From contig JAHNUO010000001.1 in the NCBI GenBank assembly GCA_019787685.1, positions 2,170,001 to 2,234,000 on the forward strand: 64,000 bases of DNA. The letters are read 5' to 3'. The DNA comes from Chiua virens. Lineage: Eukaryota; Basidiomycota; Agaricomycetes; Boletales; Boletaceae. Under the pieces are notes generated by a model. That model had not been told where the DNA came from. It searched no databases and saw nothing but the letters and a program-made list of their open reading frames with translations. Shown here piece by piece: positions 28,942 through 42,528 of this stretch (position 1 is the stretch's first letter; every line of letters begins with the position of its first letter). Position numbers and translations under genes: made by a program.

Positions 28942-29474
28942 TTAGGGAACTGGGGTGTTGTTTATGGGGGATTTCAAAGTCGAGTAAGGAATTCCCCTAT
29001 TCAAACCGATGTCATCGTCGAGACTTGCACTCCGTAGGCTTTGAATAAACAGCATGTCACGCTTTAATGGCTCAAGACAAGTACTCTCTACAAGTGCAGA
29101 TAAATCAAGTTGGGACAGGGTAATCTGATCTCGGATTTGGTCTCTTTCCTTTGTGTTGTTCATTTGAACGTTCCCAGGTTCATCTGGCTCTATCCCCTGG
29201 CGATTTGAAGGTCTCGCTAGCTCGTCCTCATCTTCTTCAAACTGGCTTCTAGATCTTCGAGCTGCCAGCTTGAGTGATACTAATCCATTTGAAGCGCCCC
29301 AAGGGTTTGATTTCGAGCACGATACTGCTCAGAAGGGTGAGCAACTCGTATCGCAGCCTTCTCATCCTGATCTGCTTCCTTCAGGTGTCGATACCAAGTT
29401 CTCTTTGAGCCCAGAAATGTTCGCTCGCCTTTGCAAATTCTGCGGCAGACGCACCAGCACTCGCGCTCGGGCAT
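28942..29474 (-). pseudogene. Relic of a transposon ORF (CACTA/Tnp2-like N-terminal region)
   Basis: From the ATG at 29474 the minus strand reads MPERECWCVCRRICKGERTF, then SKRTWYRHLKEADQDEKAAI. This is a Cys-rich head followed by a TWxRHLKEAD motif, typical of the N-terminal exon of long Agaricomycete CACTA/Tnp2 transposase genes. The frame stops near 29282. A shifted frame continues with RSRSQFEEDEDELARPSN and then LEPLKRDMLFIQSLRSASLD (near 29060), which resembles the block just before the transposase core. It ends in TAA at 28942. No transposase core follows, so this is a broken 5' fragment. Family placement rests on pattern memory and is tentative. Confidence 0.4.
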
Positions 29475-29663
29475 AGCATCAGCAGCTCGAGAAAGGGGAA
29501 GGGAAACAGATGTCTGTTCAGAGTATTGCACGTACAACTGGTACGGGATGCAGTAGACATGGCCGACTGTTCTCGTCGAGAGCTACCAGGATGTAGCGTT
29601 ACATAATGTTTGAGACCTGTCGAAATGGTATCGCGTCCGAGTCGACAGTTCACATGTTTGGCC

Positions 29664-29722
29664 ATACTTTGATAGTCTGGTGACCAGCCCGTCTATGAGG
29701 TCACCAGACTAATACTTTGATA
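29664..29722. repeat. Perfect hairpin bracketed by an 11-bp direct repeat
   Basis: GTCTGGTGACC (29675-29685) and its exact complement GGTCACCAGAC (29699-29709) enclose a 13-nt loop. The pairing extends by two A-T pairs outward. The palindrome is bracketed by ATACTTTGATA at 29664-29674 and 29712-29722. A palindrome between direct repeats looks like a tiny foldback insertion with a target duplication, or a protein-binding site. Confidence 0.7.
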
Positions 29723-29811
29723 CAAGTAGGTCATTTCTAGCACGTTCAAATAGACATTTACACTATTCTAGTCGATTTCCGACATCCATTTTATATCCAT
29801 TTTTCACTGGG

Positions 29812-29840
29812 ACTCAGTACTTAGTACTCAGTACTCAGTC
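29812..29840. repeat. CAGTACT tandem array, right copy
   Basis: Four copies of the same 7-bp unit as at 28908, one with a C-to-T change (TTAGTACT). It has the same orientation as the left array. It also overlaps the putative stop codon of the hypothetical gene on the minus strand. Confidence 0.85.
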
Positions 29841-31204
29841 CTCAACGAGAGGAAAATAATGTGACAGTAGATAGGTGGGACATAGTATTCATGACATTCA
29901 CCACCAACAACCTCCGTTTCTTGATAAGATCTGATCTGATTGTTCTTGAAGGATTCATAATCTAAATTGCTCGCCCTGAAGACTGGTGCGCATCGCACAC
30001 AAAGAAATAATGGAACATGCGAAACGTGCATATGAACATTGGAAGGAGAATGATTTCTCACTTGACAGTAACTTGAACAGCCCATCTCTCAATCCACCCC
30101 CGACGCACAAGTGAAGCCTCGAGGGCTACCAGGAAGATGTCCAGACGCCATGCCTCGATACCCATATTCTTCACCCACATCTCGCGAAAACTCGGTTTCC
30201 CAGAGGCGGACTCATACACGTGCCGCAGTGCTTGTTCGTAGTCAGCTGAAACGTTTGAAAGCGAATCGACAACCAGATTGGCCCCACGAAGTTGTTCGAG
30301 GACGGAAACGAGGGACCGCGGACGGCGATGTGAGCGCTTGGAAATGACGAACGGAAGGGCAGAAATGATTTGTGCCGTGCTTAATGTTCGAAGGGATGAT
30401 GAAAAAGCCGTGAATTCCAATGTCACCCTACAACCCGAGGGGATCTTGCCACGGGAAGCACTATCGAGACAAGGCAAAGTGGTCGACGAAGTTAGAGCAG
30501 ACGGAAACAAGGATAGACCCAGGGGAATTGAGTCGGCAGCGGACATATCGCGGGGCAACCAGTGGGTGGGAGCGAATATGCGTCCTGGCAGACGTAACCA
30601 TGGATGATCGAGATGCAGTAGGGATACACACTACCGCATACACGTACCTAAATTAGACTGCATATATTTGTCTGCTGCGTAAATAAGATATCTCATAGAT
30701 ATGGGTGGTACCCACCTCGGAAAGCAGACAACATTCGAAACAATTGATCCACCACTTCCACCCGATACTTACGCATATGGTAAACCCTTTTACACCTACC
30801 CCGGAGCCTACAAGATTTGTAAAGTCGTTTATAAGGTCACGGAATTCTATGAGACCGTCGACCGTATCCTCGATAATCATCTCCAGGGGTATAACGACAC
30901 GTGAACGGGAAGCCCTCGCAAATTGGATGTAGCGGGCCGGCCAGAGCGAGCACCTTGGTACTATGACAGCGGAGAGGGCCTGAAGAGCGTCCCTGGTGTG
31001 GATGTATCGTTTGTCTTGGGGTCGCGAGAGTGTGAAGAAGCATACAAAGACCGTGACGGAGACGAGAAAAAGACAGCATGAGAAGGCTTTCGCGTGGCGT
31101 TCGAAACTGTCCCCGGAGAGATTCAACCAACCAGGGAACGTATAGAGACAAGAGCGAAGGGCTTTCATACTCAAGGTCTCCCAGAACGCTGTGCTACTGG
31201 TCAT
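29828..31204 (-). CDS. Hypothetical single-pass membrane protein
   Basis: No family recognised. The ATG at 31204 begins MTSSTAFWETLSMKALRSCL. A hydrophobic helix (AFSCCLFLVSVTVFVCFFTL, near 31060-31120) suggests one membrane anchor. A strong donor GTAAGTAT near 30770 ends the first exon after KGFTIC. A second long exon follows (30.06-30.58 kb: HWLPRDMSAADSIPLGL, LEQLRGANLVVDSLSNVSAD, MGIEAWRLDIFLVALEASLV). Its end, VQVTVK, has a donor (CAA|GTGAGA) that can splice to ASNLDYESFKNNQIR, with a TGA inside the right CAGTACT array at 29828. Exon joining is speculative. Its place between a transposon relic and a tRNA suggests a lineage-specific gene. Confidence 0.45.
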
Positions 31205-31433
31205 GCTTGTGGCGGTTCTGAATCAAACGTTCATGGAAGAATTCTGGAATGGTTCGTCTAGCACAAGTCCAACTTGAACGTTACAAGATTCGATCAGTGC
31301 ATGAACGTTTGAACGATGTAAAGCCTCAAATTTGATTTAAAAAAATGTCACCATGTATCACAAAATCATGGCATCGCCATGAGTGTATGCAGCCTCTAAT
31401 ACTAGTAGGAAGCTGCAACGCCAACAGAAAAAA

Positions 31434-31526
31434 CGACGCCAGCAGGATTCGAACCTGCGCACTCAAAGAGTAACAGATATCACATACCATTCGAATCTGT
31501 CGCCGTAACCACTTGGCTATAGCGCC
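31434..31526 (-). tRNA. tRNA-Ser (anticodon CGA) with a short intron
   Basis: On the minus strand a full cloverleaf folds. The acceptor stem is GGCGCTA/TGGCGTC with discriminator G. The D arm has TAGCC...GGC, and the anticodon stem ACAGA pairs with TCTGT. The loop TTCGAA places CGA as the anticodon. A long variable arm (ACTC-TTT-GAGT) identifies a class II tRNA, and the T arm is GCAGGTTCGAATCCTGC. An intron of about 11 nt (TGGTATGTGAT) sits at the canonical position after base 37. Anticodon, G73 and the long variable arm together indicate serine (UCG codon). Confidence 0.9.
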
Positions 31527-31597
31527 TTGTGGCTTTAGCTTATCAAGAACTTATGGAAAAGTTAGATTGATTTCTACTTTTGGTAACCAATAGTCAG

Positions 31598-34500
31598 CTT
31601 CCCCGGGCCCTCAGGCTGCTCCAAGCCGTCACCCTTAACATTGCAACACTCGTATTGGAATTTGGAAAGCGGCGATGGACTGGTTTGTTTTGTAACATTC
31701 TTCCTGAGGCGTGTTACTCACTTTTCATTCTTAGCCTTGAACTCAATATACGACAGCGCATTCTGTCTGATCTCGCAGGGCATGAACCAGACACTGAAGA
31801 TGACTATTTGAGCATTCAACATCTTATTCAGTCCAAAGCTCAATTAAATTCGCAAGAAAACGAGGAGACAAGGAGCGAGGTGTTGACCGCACTCGGGGGT
31901 AAAAGGATATTCATGGTGCGGATAGCTACTACGTTTCTAACCTCTTCATGTCTGACACTCTCGCAAGACGGAAACACGAGCGCAGTGCAAAATTGCCTTC
32001 GGAGAAATGGTCATAACCCTCCCCGAGAACCATGTTCAAGACCAAGTTGATACACTTCTCACTGTTCTGCTCGATATCTTAGATGACCTGCCCCACATTG
32101 ACTATTGCCAGTCCTTGTCTTGGGACGGTGAGCATTTAGATCATTGCATTGCTATATTCTAATCCCCATACTCAGAATGGGCACTCCCGGATCAGCTTGT
32201 CTATTCGACTGTTTCCGCGGTCTTACGAGTCTGTTCCAGTCACCCGGATCGAGTGGACCAGGCAGTCAATGCTATTTTACGATTTGTTACTCAAGCGATA
32301 GAGAAACTCCCGACAGCCAGCTGTGCGTACTTTCAAGTTGATAATTGAAATTTTCTAACTGATGCGCCTGTTAGCCCTCGAGGTTCTGACGCAACTGACT
32401 CCCTCTGTACATGGTCTTTACCGCGCTATCACCTCAATGCACTTCCCATGGACGGTTACTCAATGGCGACTCTTGTCTCAGGCTCTTGCTGGCCTGGTGC
32501 AGGATCCCATCCTCGAATGTATCAACCGACTTCTTCTTGTCATTCATGAAGAAGCAGGCGTGAATCCAGACTCATGCGAGACTTTTTTCTTTTGTCGTGC
32601 CTTCATCACACGTTACATCAACTTCGGGAGACCTCTGAGCGGGTATTTTATCGTGTGCTGTGTCATGGAGCTACAGTGGACCGTACTTGCTCAAGCTCTT
32701 GTTCCCGTCGCGACTGAGGGTGTCCAATTCCGAGGACTCTTGAAGGAAGCTGCCGCAGCTAACAAGGCTTGGTTGAACCTGATGAAAAGGGCTGCAAAGA
32801 AATTGCCTATAGAAGACGGAACAACAAAAGATTGCCTTGAATTCAACCATAAGGGGTTCCTTACATTGCTTCAAGGACCTTTTGGTGCAGATACAGGATA
32901 TGGATATTGAACCTCCCATTGACACATATGCATGGGAGACGATGTCTGAGAGCTTGGTGAGTTTCACTCCCAGCACGGTATGCATCACTGAATTTTCACT
33001 TCTTACAGAAACTATCGTCCGTTTGTTCGGTTGCTTTGGGGGAACTTGACCCTGATCTTTACGAGTATCTTTGTCTACTACTGAGCGACAAGACTCCAGT
33101 TATGGACAACTTAGTTCAGGAAGCAGCCCTCAAAGCACTGACTGTGCTCGTCCAGAGCTTCCCGGAAATTGCGAAGGGTCTGGTGCACCACTTACGTCGA
33201 TTCGTCACTTCACCTCTTCCGATCTTCGAATTTGCTTTCAATGCCGAGAAACGCTCTCCACCGCCACTTACGGCTGCCGCAAAATGCTTCAGTTTGTGCG
33301 TCAAGGTGAGGCATATTTTCGAAAGCGTGAAAACTGCTGACCGATTTCATTGAGAAGCTGGCACCTGGAGAGGATACTATCATGTCGAACATGTACTCTC
33401 TCTTGAACTACATTGCCGCGACGAGCCAAGAGATTTTCGAGTCTTCTTCGCAGCAATATCTGCACAATCCCCTTTGCACACCTCCCTTATCGTCTTCTAC
33501 CGATCAGCTCACCTTTCGGAGCGAAGATGTCGGTCTTCGAGGACGTTCTGACGAGGAAAAGCGACTTATCGGTATAACCACAATATCTATTGTGACGCGG
33601 CTTGCTTTGGAGTTCGACGAGGAAGAGGTGACGAAACTTACGATTTCTATGCTGTTGCAAAGGCTCCGCACGGCAGAACCTGCGGTCGAGGCAACTATTG
33701 CGTACAACTTGGTGGACCTGGCTTTGGTTGCTCCTGAGGAGGCATTCCTGGACATCATCCGCGCGTTTTCGGCCATCAATCGCACTGCGAACCCGGAAGA
33801 TCCCCGGTTCTCTAATAATATGGTAGGTTACCAATCATTCTGCGAAAATTCGGAGTGTCCATTCCCACTGCACGGATAGGTATTGGCAGCTCAGACCAGA
33901 CTTGCCCGAGAAATCAACAGGAGACCTGATCTTTATGACGTGTATTTGGAGGAGCTTCTTACCCTCTTCTCTGACAAAGGCGTGGGGATTCAGAATGCCG
34001 CTGCTGCAGGACACACTGGGAAGGTTGGCTGTTGTCTCCCGTCTGCTAGCACACTCATAATTGAAGAAGGTATTCACCAGACGGAAGAGATGACAGAACA
34101 GCTCGCCTCACTTCTACTCCCCATTGAAGCTCTCCTGGATCACGCCGACTTTACGCCTTACCTTAATGCCTCTTCCGAGTTGACAAACTTATTCCGAAAT
34201 CTATGGTTCTTGTGTGTTCTTTTCAACTTCACGACTTCTGGCGAGGAGGAGAGAGAGAAGAGTGCCATGACATGGTTATTGCCTGCGCTTGCGAGGATTG
34301 CAATTAAGACGCCATGCTTGGTCCTCGAGAACATTTCGGATGCGGTGAGCGATCTAGAGTATCGCACGGTCATAAGACACGAGTACGCCCATTCGGTATG
34401 TTTCTCTTTCCCATTTTTTCCTCTCCTAGTCACAAAGTTGACCAACTACAAGGTCCTGGCAAAGCACCGTGGTTGCCTTGCGCGCCATATCTCTGTGAGC

Positions 34501-37500
34501 GCCGGGGACCTTCGATCATTAACAACTGGTCAAGTCATCTTTCTGTTGACTATGAATGACCTAGAGACAATGCGCTCGGCGGCTGGGCTGCCCTCCTCCC
34601 TCGTTTCCTACTTCACCAATCAAAGTTTGAATAAGCAAAGTGGTCTGAACGTTTACATGGATGCTGTCGCTGACAATGTATGCTTCTCTTTCGTTGAACG
34701 TAGGCGGAAGCTAATGGAGCCAACAGGTAATCCGAGGTTCCAGCGTTGATCTGAACACCCAGGCTGCGGAACAAGCACTTCCACCCCACCTTTCTTCAGA
34801 ACTATGCAATTTGCTTGTGGCAAGTACCCACCGCATTGCACGTGCTCGCGAGGTCGCGTCCAGGTACCTCAATCGTTTAATTACCTCATTTCCGTCGTTG
34901 ATGTGTGACGCAACACTTGTCTACGCTATTCTTGAGTGTCTCACCCTTCTAAGACGTGCGTGTGAAAACGAATATCTCGACGAGGTTCGTATCCGTCTCG
35001 AATGAAGGTTCATGCCCTCACTTGCCATTCTAGTACAATCCTATATACGAATTCCATTCTGAACGCACGGGCATGTGTCTCCAGTTGACGGATGATTACA
35101 GAGTCAGAAACGAGATTCTTGTCCAGTTGCAAAGACATGCAGCTAATTGGTTCGAGCTTGCGTTGAGCCGCGCCCCAATAGAGCTGCAGTCAACTCTACA
35201 GGTTTTTCCTCTCTCAATTCTGAAGTACAAAATACGAGTCTAACTGCCGTTTGACAGAAATACCTTTCTGCAACACAATCCTTCACTGGTTCAGACTCAT
35301 CTGAACTCGGCGCGTCTTTGGCAGAGAAATTTGCCAAGGATTTTGGGCTGCCACATCGACAATTGAGTAAGTGATGTGAGGATCGAAAATCTAGTTTCTA
35401 ACATTGTTCAGCATCACTGCGCTCCCTGTCTAACCGGGAATATGATCGTGCAAAAGTACTTGCGAGTCAGCTTGCTAGCAAAAATTACTTCGCAGGTGAA
35501 GCTGCAGGCCTGCGATTGGCCAGTCGAAAAGGCACTGTGGTCTTAACAGCAAAAGTAACAATGACTTATGTATGACTTGGCGCAGCGCAAGACATCTTGG
35601 ACAAAGTTCCTCCGCGAAACGCGACTCCCACTGACATCTTGGCACTCAAGAAGAAGATGGAGGAAACTATGAATGCTATTTTGGGGAAGACTAGTACATT
35701 GACCGTCCAAGACCTTAAGCGTTTGTTATTTCGTTGTGCGGCGACTGTGATTCGCGTTAGATAAGGTATGCCGGCAATATCGTCCTGGAATACGTGACTG
35801 ACTATAGGCAGTGCGAGTATACTCTGCTGCATTACCTCGTCACTCTACCATTCGAGGTGTTCACACCATCCGCCATGTCCGCTGGAATTGAGGTTTGGAC
35901 GTGGGTGATAGCAGAGAAACCAGATGCCGAGGTCGCCTGATAAGTGAAATCTTGGCGGCTTGGTTTGCCACCTGTCAGAGACAGAAAGGGAGCTTTTTCG
36001 CGATCCCTCAAGTCAGGTTTCCTTCAAGGTAAATTACTGCATAACTCACGCCTCTCCCAGTTACGACGATCCGCTCTACAACCCAATGGGATACAGTCCG
36101 ACGGATAGAGAAGAAATTGATCGCGCAACGTCGCACGCCCGACGCCTTCTTCTACCACATACCTTGGTTCTACAAATGTTATTCAGTCGGTTACAAGCTG
36201 CTCGCTATCGTCGGTCAACAGTTATATTCCTTATGCAACAGCTTGTGTTACGATCCACTCAAGCCCACAAGCTTTTCAGGTGGGTTAAATGTTAAGGCGA
36301 ATTGAAATTTTCGTTGACTCCAATACAGTACGCACCCGCTTGCCCGGGAACTGCGCTACTCATTCCTCCTGTTTGGCTTTGAAACCTTGAAGAGCTCGAA
36401 CCTGGAAGTTTTCTCCGAGTGTACTACGCGCGAGAACCTTTATCGTACTGCGTATGCATGGTTTGCAGTCCGACCACAGTAAGTGACCCTATCTCTGTGA
36501 TGTTTAGTGGCTCAACCTGTCATGTTCCGAAGATGGTCATTCGGGGCGAGCCGTGTTCAAGTAGATGCTGATATCAAAGTCCTTTCGGAATTTTTTGGGC
36601 TTCTTCAAACTGACTCCATCCGAGCCTTTCTTCCGTTATCCAGTCCTACCACCTGCCCAAGCGATCACAAAGCGCTTCGCGTGTGTACAAATTTCCATTT
36701 TACGTATGTTAGATTAACTCATTTCAACAGTCTTTGCAACTCGCTTGAAGAACGTAAATCATCCCCTCCGATTACTCGTGGAAAATGAGATGTATCGACT
36801 CACAGTGTGGGCGAATCCCACAAACGACACTACTAGGGGTCACGATCACCCTGGGATTCTTGAACGAACGATGTCGGAGGTGAGATTTAGCTGAAGCTCG
36901 TGAGGATATCTGACCCATGCCTGGGCAGAGCAATTGGCCCGTGGTTGTGCGGAGCGTGTGGGAAATAGATCCGGCTGTAGCCATCCATATGATGGAACGC
37001 TTCAAAATTCCTGCAGCACTCGCTGAGATTCAGAAACTTGTTCGTGCGAACCCCGCCTCTGCCATGCATACCCCCGAAGGTTTACGCTACCTAATCGATG
37101 ATATTACGCGTCTAAACCAAAGGAGAGAACTAAAGGTCCTACTTTCCGTGTAAGCCGTGACGCTTGACTGATGGTTTTTGGCAGCATATTCTACTTTGGG
37201 CCCCTGTCCCACCAATAATCGCTGTGACGTTTTTTGAGAAAAAACATAACAATGATCCTTACTTGCTTCAATACGCCCACCGTGTTCTCAAAGAACACCC
37301 AGTCGACTTGACGTTTTTCTTCGTGCCACAAGTTGTCCAGGCACTACGATTCGACGATCTAGGTAAGCTTCTTCTGTACTGAGAGTGTAAAATGACATGT
37401 GCATCGTAGGATATATTGCGAGATTCATTCTCGAAACTGCAATGATCTCTCAGTTATTCTGCCATCAAATTATTTGGAATATGAGAGCAAACTGCTTCAA

Positions 37501-39187
37501 GGATGACGCAGCAGAAATAGTATGTCAAAATTAGATGTACCCCGCCAGAAAATATTGAAGCTCGAATTCTAGGAAGATACTATGAAACCGGTTCTTGACA
37601 ATATGATCAATCTAGTTGTCGAATCGCTGTCAGGGGAGGCGAGATCGTTCTATGATAGAGAATTCAAATTTTTCCACCAAGTCACATCGATATCGGGGAA
37701 ATTGAGGCCATACATAAAGAAATCGAAACCTGAAAAGAAGGTAAGTTCTGTGCTTCTTCATCTCAGTTAGACTCGACTGTTTTTGAAGGCAAAAATCGAC
37801 GAAGAGATGGCCAAAATCCAAGTTGATGTTGGCGTTTACTTGCCTAGTAACCCAGATGGGAAAGTCGTCGATATTGATAAACTATCTGGACGCCCGCTCC
37901 AGAGTCATGCAAAGGTTAATCTCATGTGATAAGTAATAACGCTTAACTCAATCATCCACCATCTCAGGCTCCCTTTATGGCTACGTTCAGGGTGAGGAAG
38001 GAACGCGTTGTAGTGGAGACTGATCCTGAAGCCTTGCTGGACGGTTCTGGCGTTGAGAAACATGAAGAACATGATGTTTGGCAGCAAGCTATCTTCAAAG
38101 TAGGCGACGATTGCCGCCAGGATGTTCTCGCACTTCAGATCATCGCGATGTTCAAGAATATCTTCACCAGCGTCGGTCTGACCTTGTACCTCTACCCGTA
38201 CAGAGTGACAGCTACCTCTCCTGGGGTAAAGTTTGCTTTACTGATGTCGATTTTATGTTTGTTCACTGGTCATATAGTGTGGCGTGATTGATGTGGTACC
38301 GAATGCTACGTCACGGGATGAAATGGGTCGCGCCAAAGTCAACGATCTTCTCGATTTTTTCGTTTCCAAATATGGAGGGGAAGAAACTGTCGCTTTTCGA
38401 AGGGCTCGGCTTAACTTCGTTCAGTCCATGGCAGCGTACTCTGTGGCATGCTATATTCTGCAGATCAAGGATCGACACAACGGCAATATCATGATTGACG
38501 GAGAAGGACACATCGTACATATAGGTTCGTCTCACGTTACGCGACAGTATCTTGCCACTTACCCAAGTCACATCAAGATTTTGGCTTCCTGTTCGACATA
38601 GATAAGTTTCTTATTTTCGTTTTGACAAAGATGACGATGACGATGCTGACTAGGTTTGTTATGTTTACGACCCGGAGTAAGTTATCTCAAGTCCACAGAA
38701 CCAATGTGACTAACTTGTGATGCAGGGTGTCAAATTTGAGCCTAACTCCTTCAAGCTCAATCACGAAATGGTTATCCTGATGGGTGGCCGACATTCTCAA
38801 GGATACGAACTTTTTCAACAGCTAACTGTTAAGGCATTCCTTGCTCTACGACCTCATGCAGATCAACTTGTCAGTACAGTGCAGCTCATGCTAGGCACTG
38901 GCCTACCTTCTTTCAAAGGGGAGGCAACAATCAAGCGGCTGAAGGATCGATTTGCTCTTGGACTGAACGAACGTCAAGCTGCTGACTGGATGATGGGAAC
39001 CATACGAAACGCGCATGAGAATATTAGGAGTACCGCATATGACGAATTTCAACGAGTGAGTCATCGTGATTTCTGTGATCCTACCCTTCTAACTAGTTGT
39101 ACAGCTTCAGAACGGTTTGTCTGTTCGCATTCCAGGCAGACGTCGATCTTGATTGTTTTTCCTTGTGCAGGTATACCCTACAAATGA
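31598..39187 (+). CDS. STT4: STT4-like phosphatidylinositol 4-kinase III alpha (5' end unresolved)
   Basis: Makes PI4P at the plasma membrane. Helical repeat sequence runs from 31.6 to about 37 kb, followed by the PI-kinase accessory region and catalytic core (37.4-39.1 kb). Landmarks are [20 protein letters not shown] (near 38075, ATP site), [18 protein letters not shown] (near 38470), then IDFGFLFDI across an intron (the DFG motif, near 38525-38605). Next come [58 protein letters not shown] and the C-terminal block YDEFQR...GIPYK, with TGA at 39185. About 20 short introns. The first coding segment ([20 protein letters not shown]) follows an acceptor at 31597 and has no ATG. The tRNA ends only 71 bp upstream, so the N-terminus is missing, truncated or in an exon I cannot see. 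Confidence 0.85.
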
Positions 39188-39578
39188 AGACCTCTGTCTT
39201 TCCGCACTCAATTAACCACTCAATTCGGTGCTAGTAATACCGGGCAGATTGACATTTGACATTCCTACCGTGAACTCAAGGCTAGTACGACTAATACGAC
39301 CTGAGATACTTGTATTCTCTAGTTCAATGTTCATAGTTCGACGTGCAACCTCAAATGACCATGTCTTCTTTGGTAAGATGTATACTACATGACTTGTAGG
39401 AGCCCTGCTCGAACGGGCAAACCGGTGGCCAGGCCATGTCAAACGCTTTGGCTCTGCTTGTTGGCGCAAGGAATCTCTTGTGAAGCTCCTTACAGTGCAA
39501 GCCACCTCGATCTGATCAGTCACAGTCGTGGAACTTTCTATCGGAATATCAGAAATATTAATGTAGTAGAGTCGATGA
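39188..39578. other. Gap between STT4 and the coiled-coil gene
   Basis: A minus-strand frame of 103 codons (39212-39523, without ATG) includes WSFEVARRTMNIELENTSIS. Its composition is protein-like but matches nothing I know. More likely this is UTR or promoter sequence. Confidence 0.3.
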
Positions 39579-40775
39579 ATGGGGAAACAACGGCGCGCTC
39601 AGGGGGCAAGTCTATCCCAGATTCGTGTCACCGACCCAGAACTTGAAGGTGTACGCGTTTCAAGGACAATCCATGGCACTGGAGAAAATCTCATTAGTAG
39701 GTCACTGTCTGAAATACTTCAGGCTAAGCTGGCCCTGCCAGTCTGAGGTAAACGAACTACCCAAGATTGCACGCACGTGCCCACACCTTGACCAGTTGCC
39801 GAATTCAATAACCAATCACTCCCGCAACTCGCCATGGCTTATGGTAAGGTTCCACCCCTAGTTTTATCATGCAATATATGCGAACTGAATGCATTCATGG
39901 TACCGCGACGAACAGACCGAAAGCGTAAGTCTGACTGCACTTGGCGAGATTGACTCATTTATAAAACCCGACAGAAAACCATGACCTAACTACGCTCCGG
40001 TGAATCTTCAATGCTTCGTTCTCTTATTAACCCTTCTCCCTGAGCGCACCCTAACACACGCATATAGTCCAGGAAAAGGTAAGCTCTTTGGTCAGGGATA
40101 CAGTGATGATAGACCCAACCACCTTAGAAGACAAGCCGAAGTCGGAGCAAACATTCGAAGAAAGGATCACCTCCACGTTCACAACGGTTCGAGAAGATGT
40201 ACAGAGAACTGCAAGGGAAACAAATACGTACAAGTAAGTCGTTCTTACTTGGTGCATGAGACAAGCATGTAAAACTTTCAAGCGATAAAATCATCGGCTT
40301 ACTGGAGCAGCTCGAGCAGTCACATCTTCGCACGCAGGTCGGACAGACAACAAACTCGAAGGAGAATGTGTGCAAGGTCATCATTAATGTCACCCTCAAT
40401 GGCGCTGCTTGACAGGAGAATGCAGGAGAAGTTTGATTGTTTACTTTCAGCTAATGCTTTCCTTCTAAGCGAGCTGGCTCCTTGCCGCACCCAGGTGGTT
40501 CAAGCGGGAGAGGAAGCAAGTGAGTAACCCTTTTACCGAATCATATGCATAACATGCATATATACAATTCCCTAGCCGAGGCACAATTAATCCGGATGAA
40601 AAGGTCTCGCAAGGAAATCATGAACGCAGCAAAACGCCGACTAGACGAAGGTCGAGAAAAACAACAGGTTTGTAATTCCCGCAAAAATCGTCGAAAATTA
40701 CGTTGATTTTAGTAGCTCGCCGCGGACGCTTCCGAGTTGATGAAGCACTATAAGGCTCTGATAACGGCTTCATGA
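39579..40775 (+). CDS. Coiled-coil protein of unknown function
   Basis: The ATG at 39579 gives MGKQRRAQGASLSQIRVTDP and LISRSLSEILQAKLALPV. How this first exon joins the next is unresolved (39.73-39.96 kb). From about 39975 the exons join cleanly: NHDLTTLR, PGK, DPTTLEDKPKSEQTFEERIT, then STFTTVREDVQRTARETNTY, DKIIGLLEQLEQSHLRTQV, RMQEKFDCLLSANAFLLSEL, EAQLIRMKRSRKEIMNAAKR, and LAADASELMKHYKALITAS to TGA at 40773. The C-terminal two thirds are strongly helical and coiled-coil-like, so a structural or complex-forming role is inferred. I recognise no family; small kinetochore or centromere coiled-coil proteins have this look, but nothing confirms it. Confidence 0.55.
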
Positions 40776-40965
40776 TGGCCTCTAGAAGGCAAGCTTGTTT
40801 TGGTCCTCTCAACGTCGACATTAAATGGTCAACTGGCTTATAAGTACCTCGCAGCCAATGTTCTTTAAGTGTATTACTGGCATGCCACATGAATTGGTCC
40901 TGAGTGAACCAACTGCCCCACAGCTATGGAACCTACTAAACGAATAGAAATTCACCATTGACATC

Positions 40966-42381
<1,416 letters not shown>

Positions 42382-42528
42382 ACGCACAAGAGTGAGCACA
42401 CAACTGGAGGAACGGTTGTGTAGAACGGTTGTCGTGCGAAACCAAGACAAATTGTCAGTTGACAGCCTGAGCTGGCAGTGGCTTGATCACAATCCACGTC
42501 AATATTGATGCTCTCCTCTTGATACATC

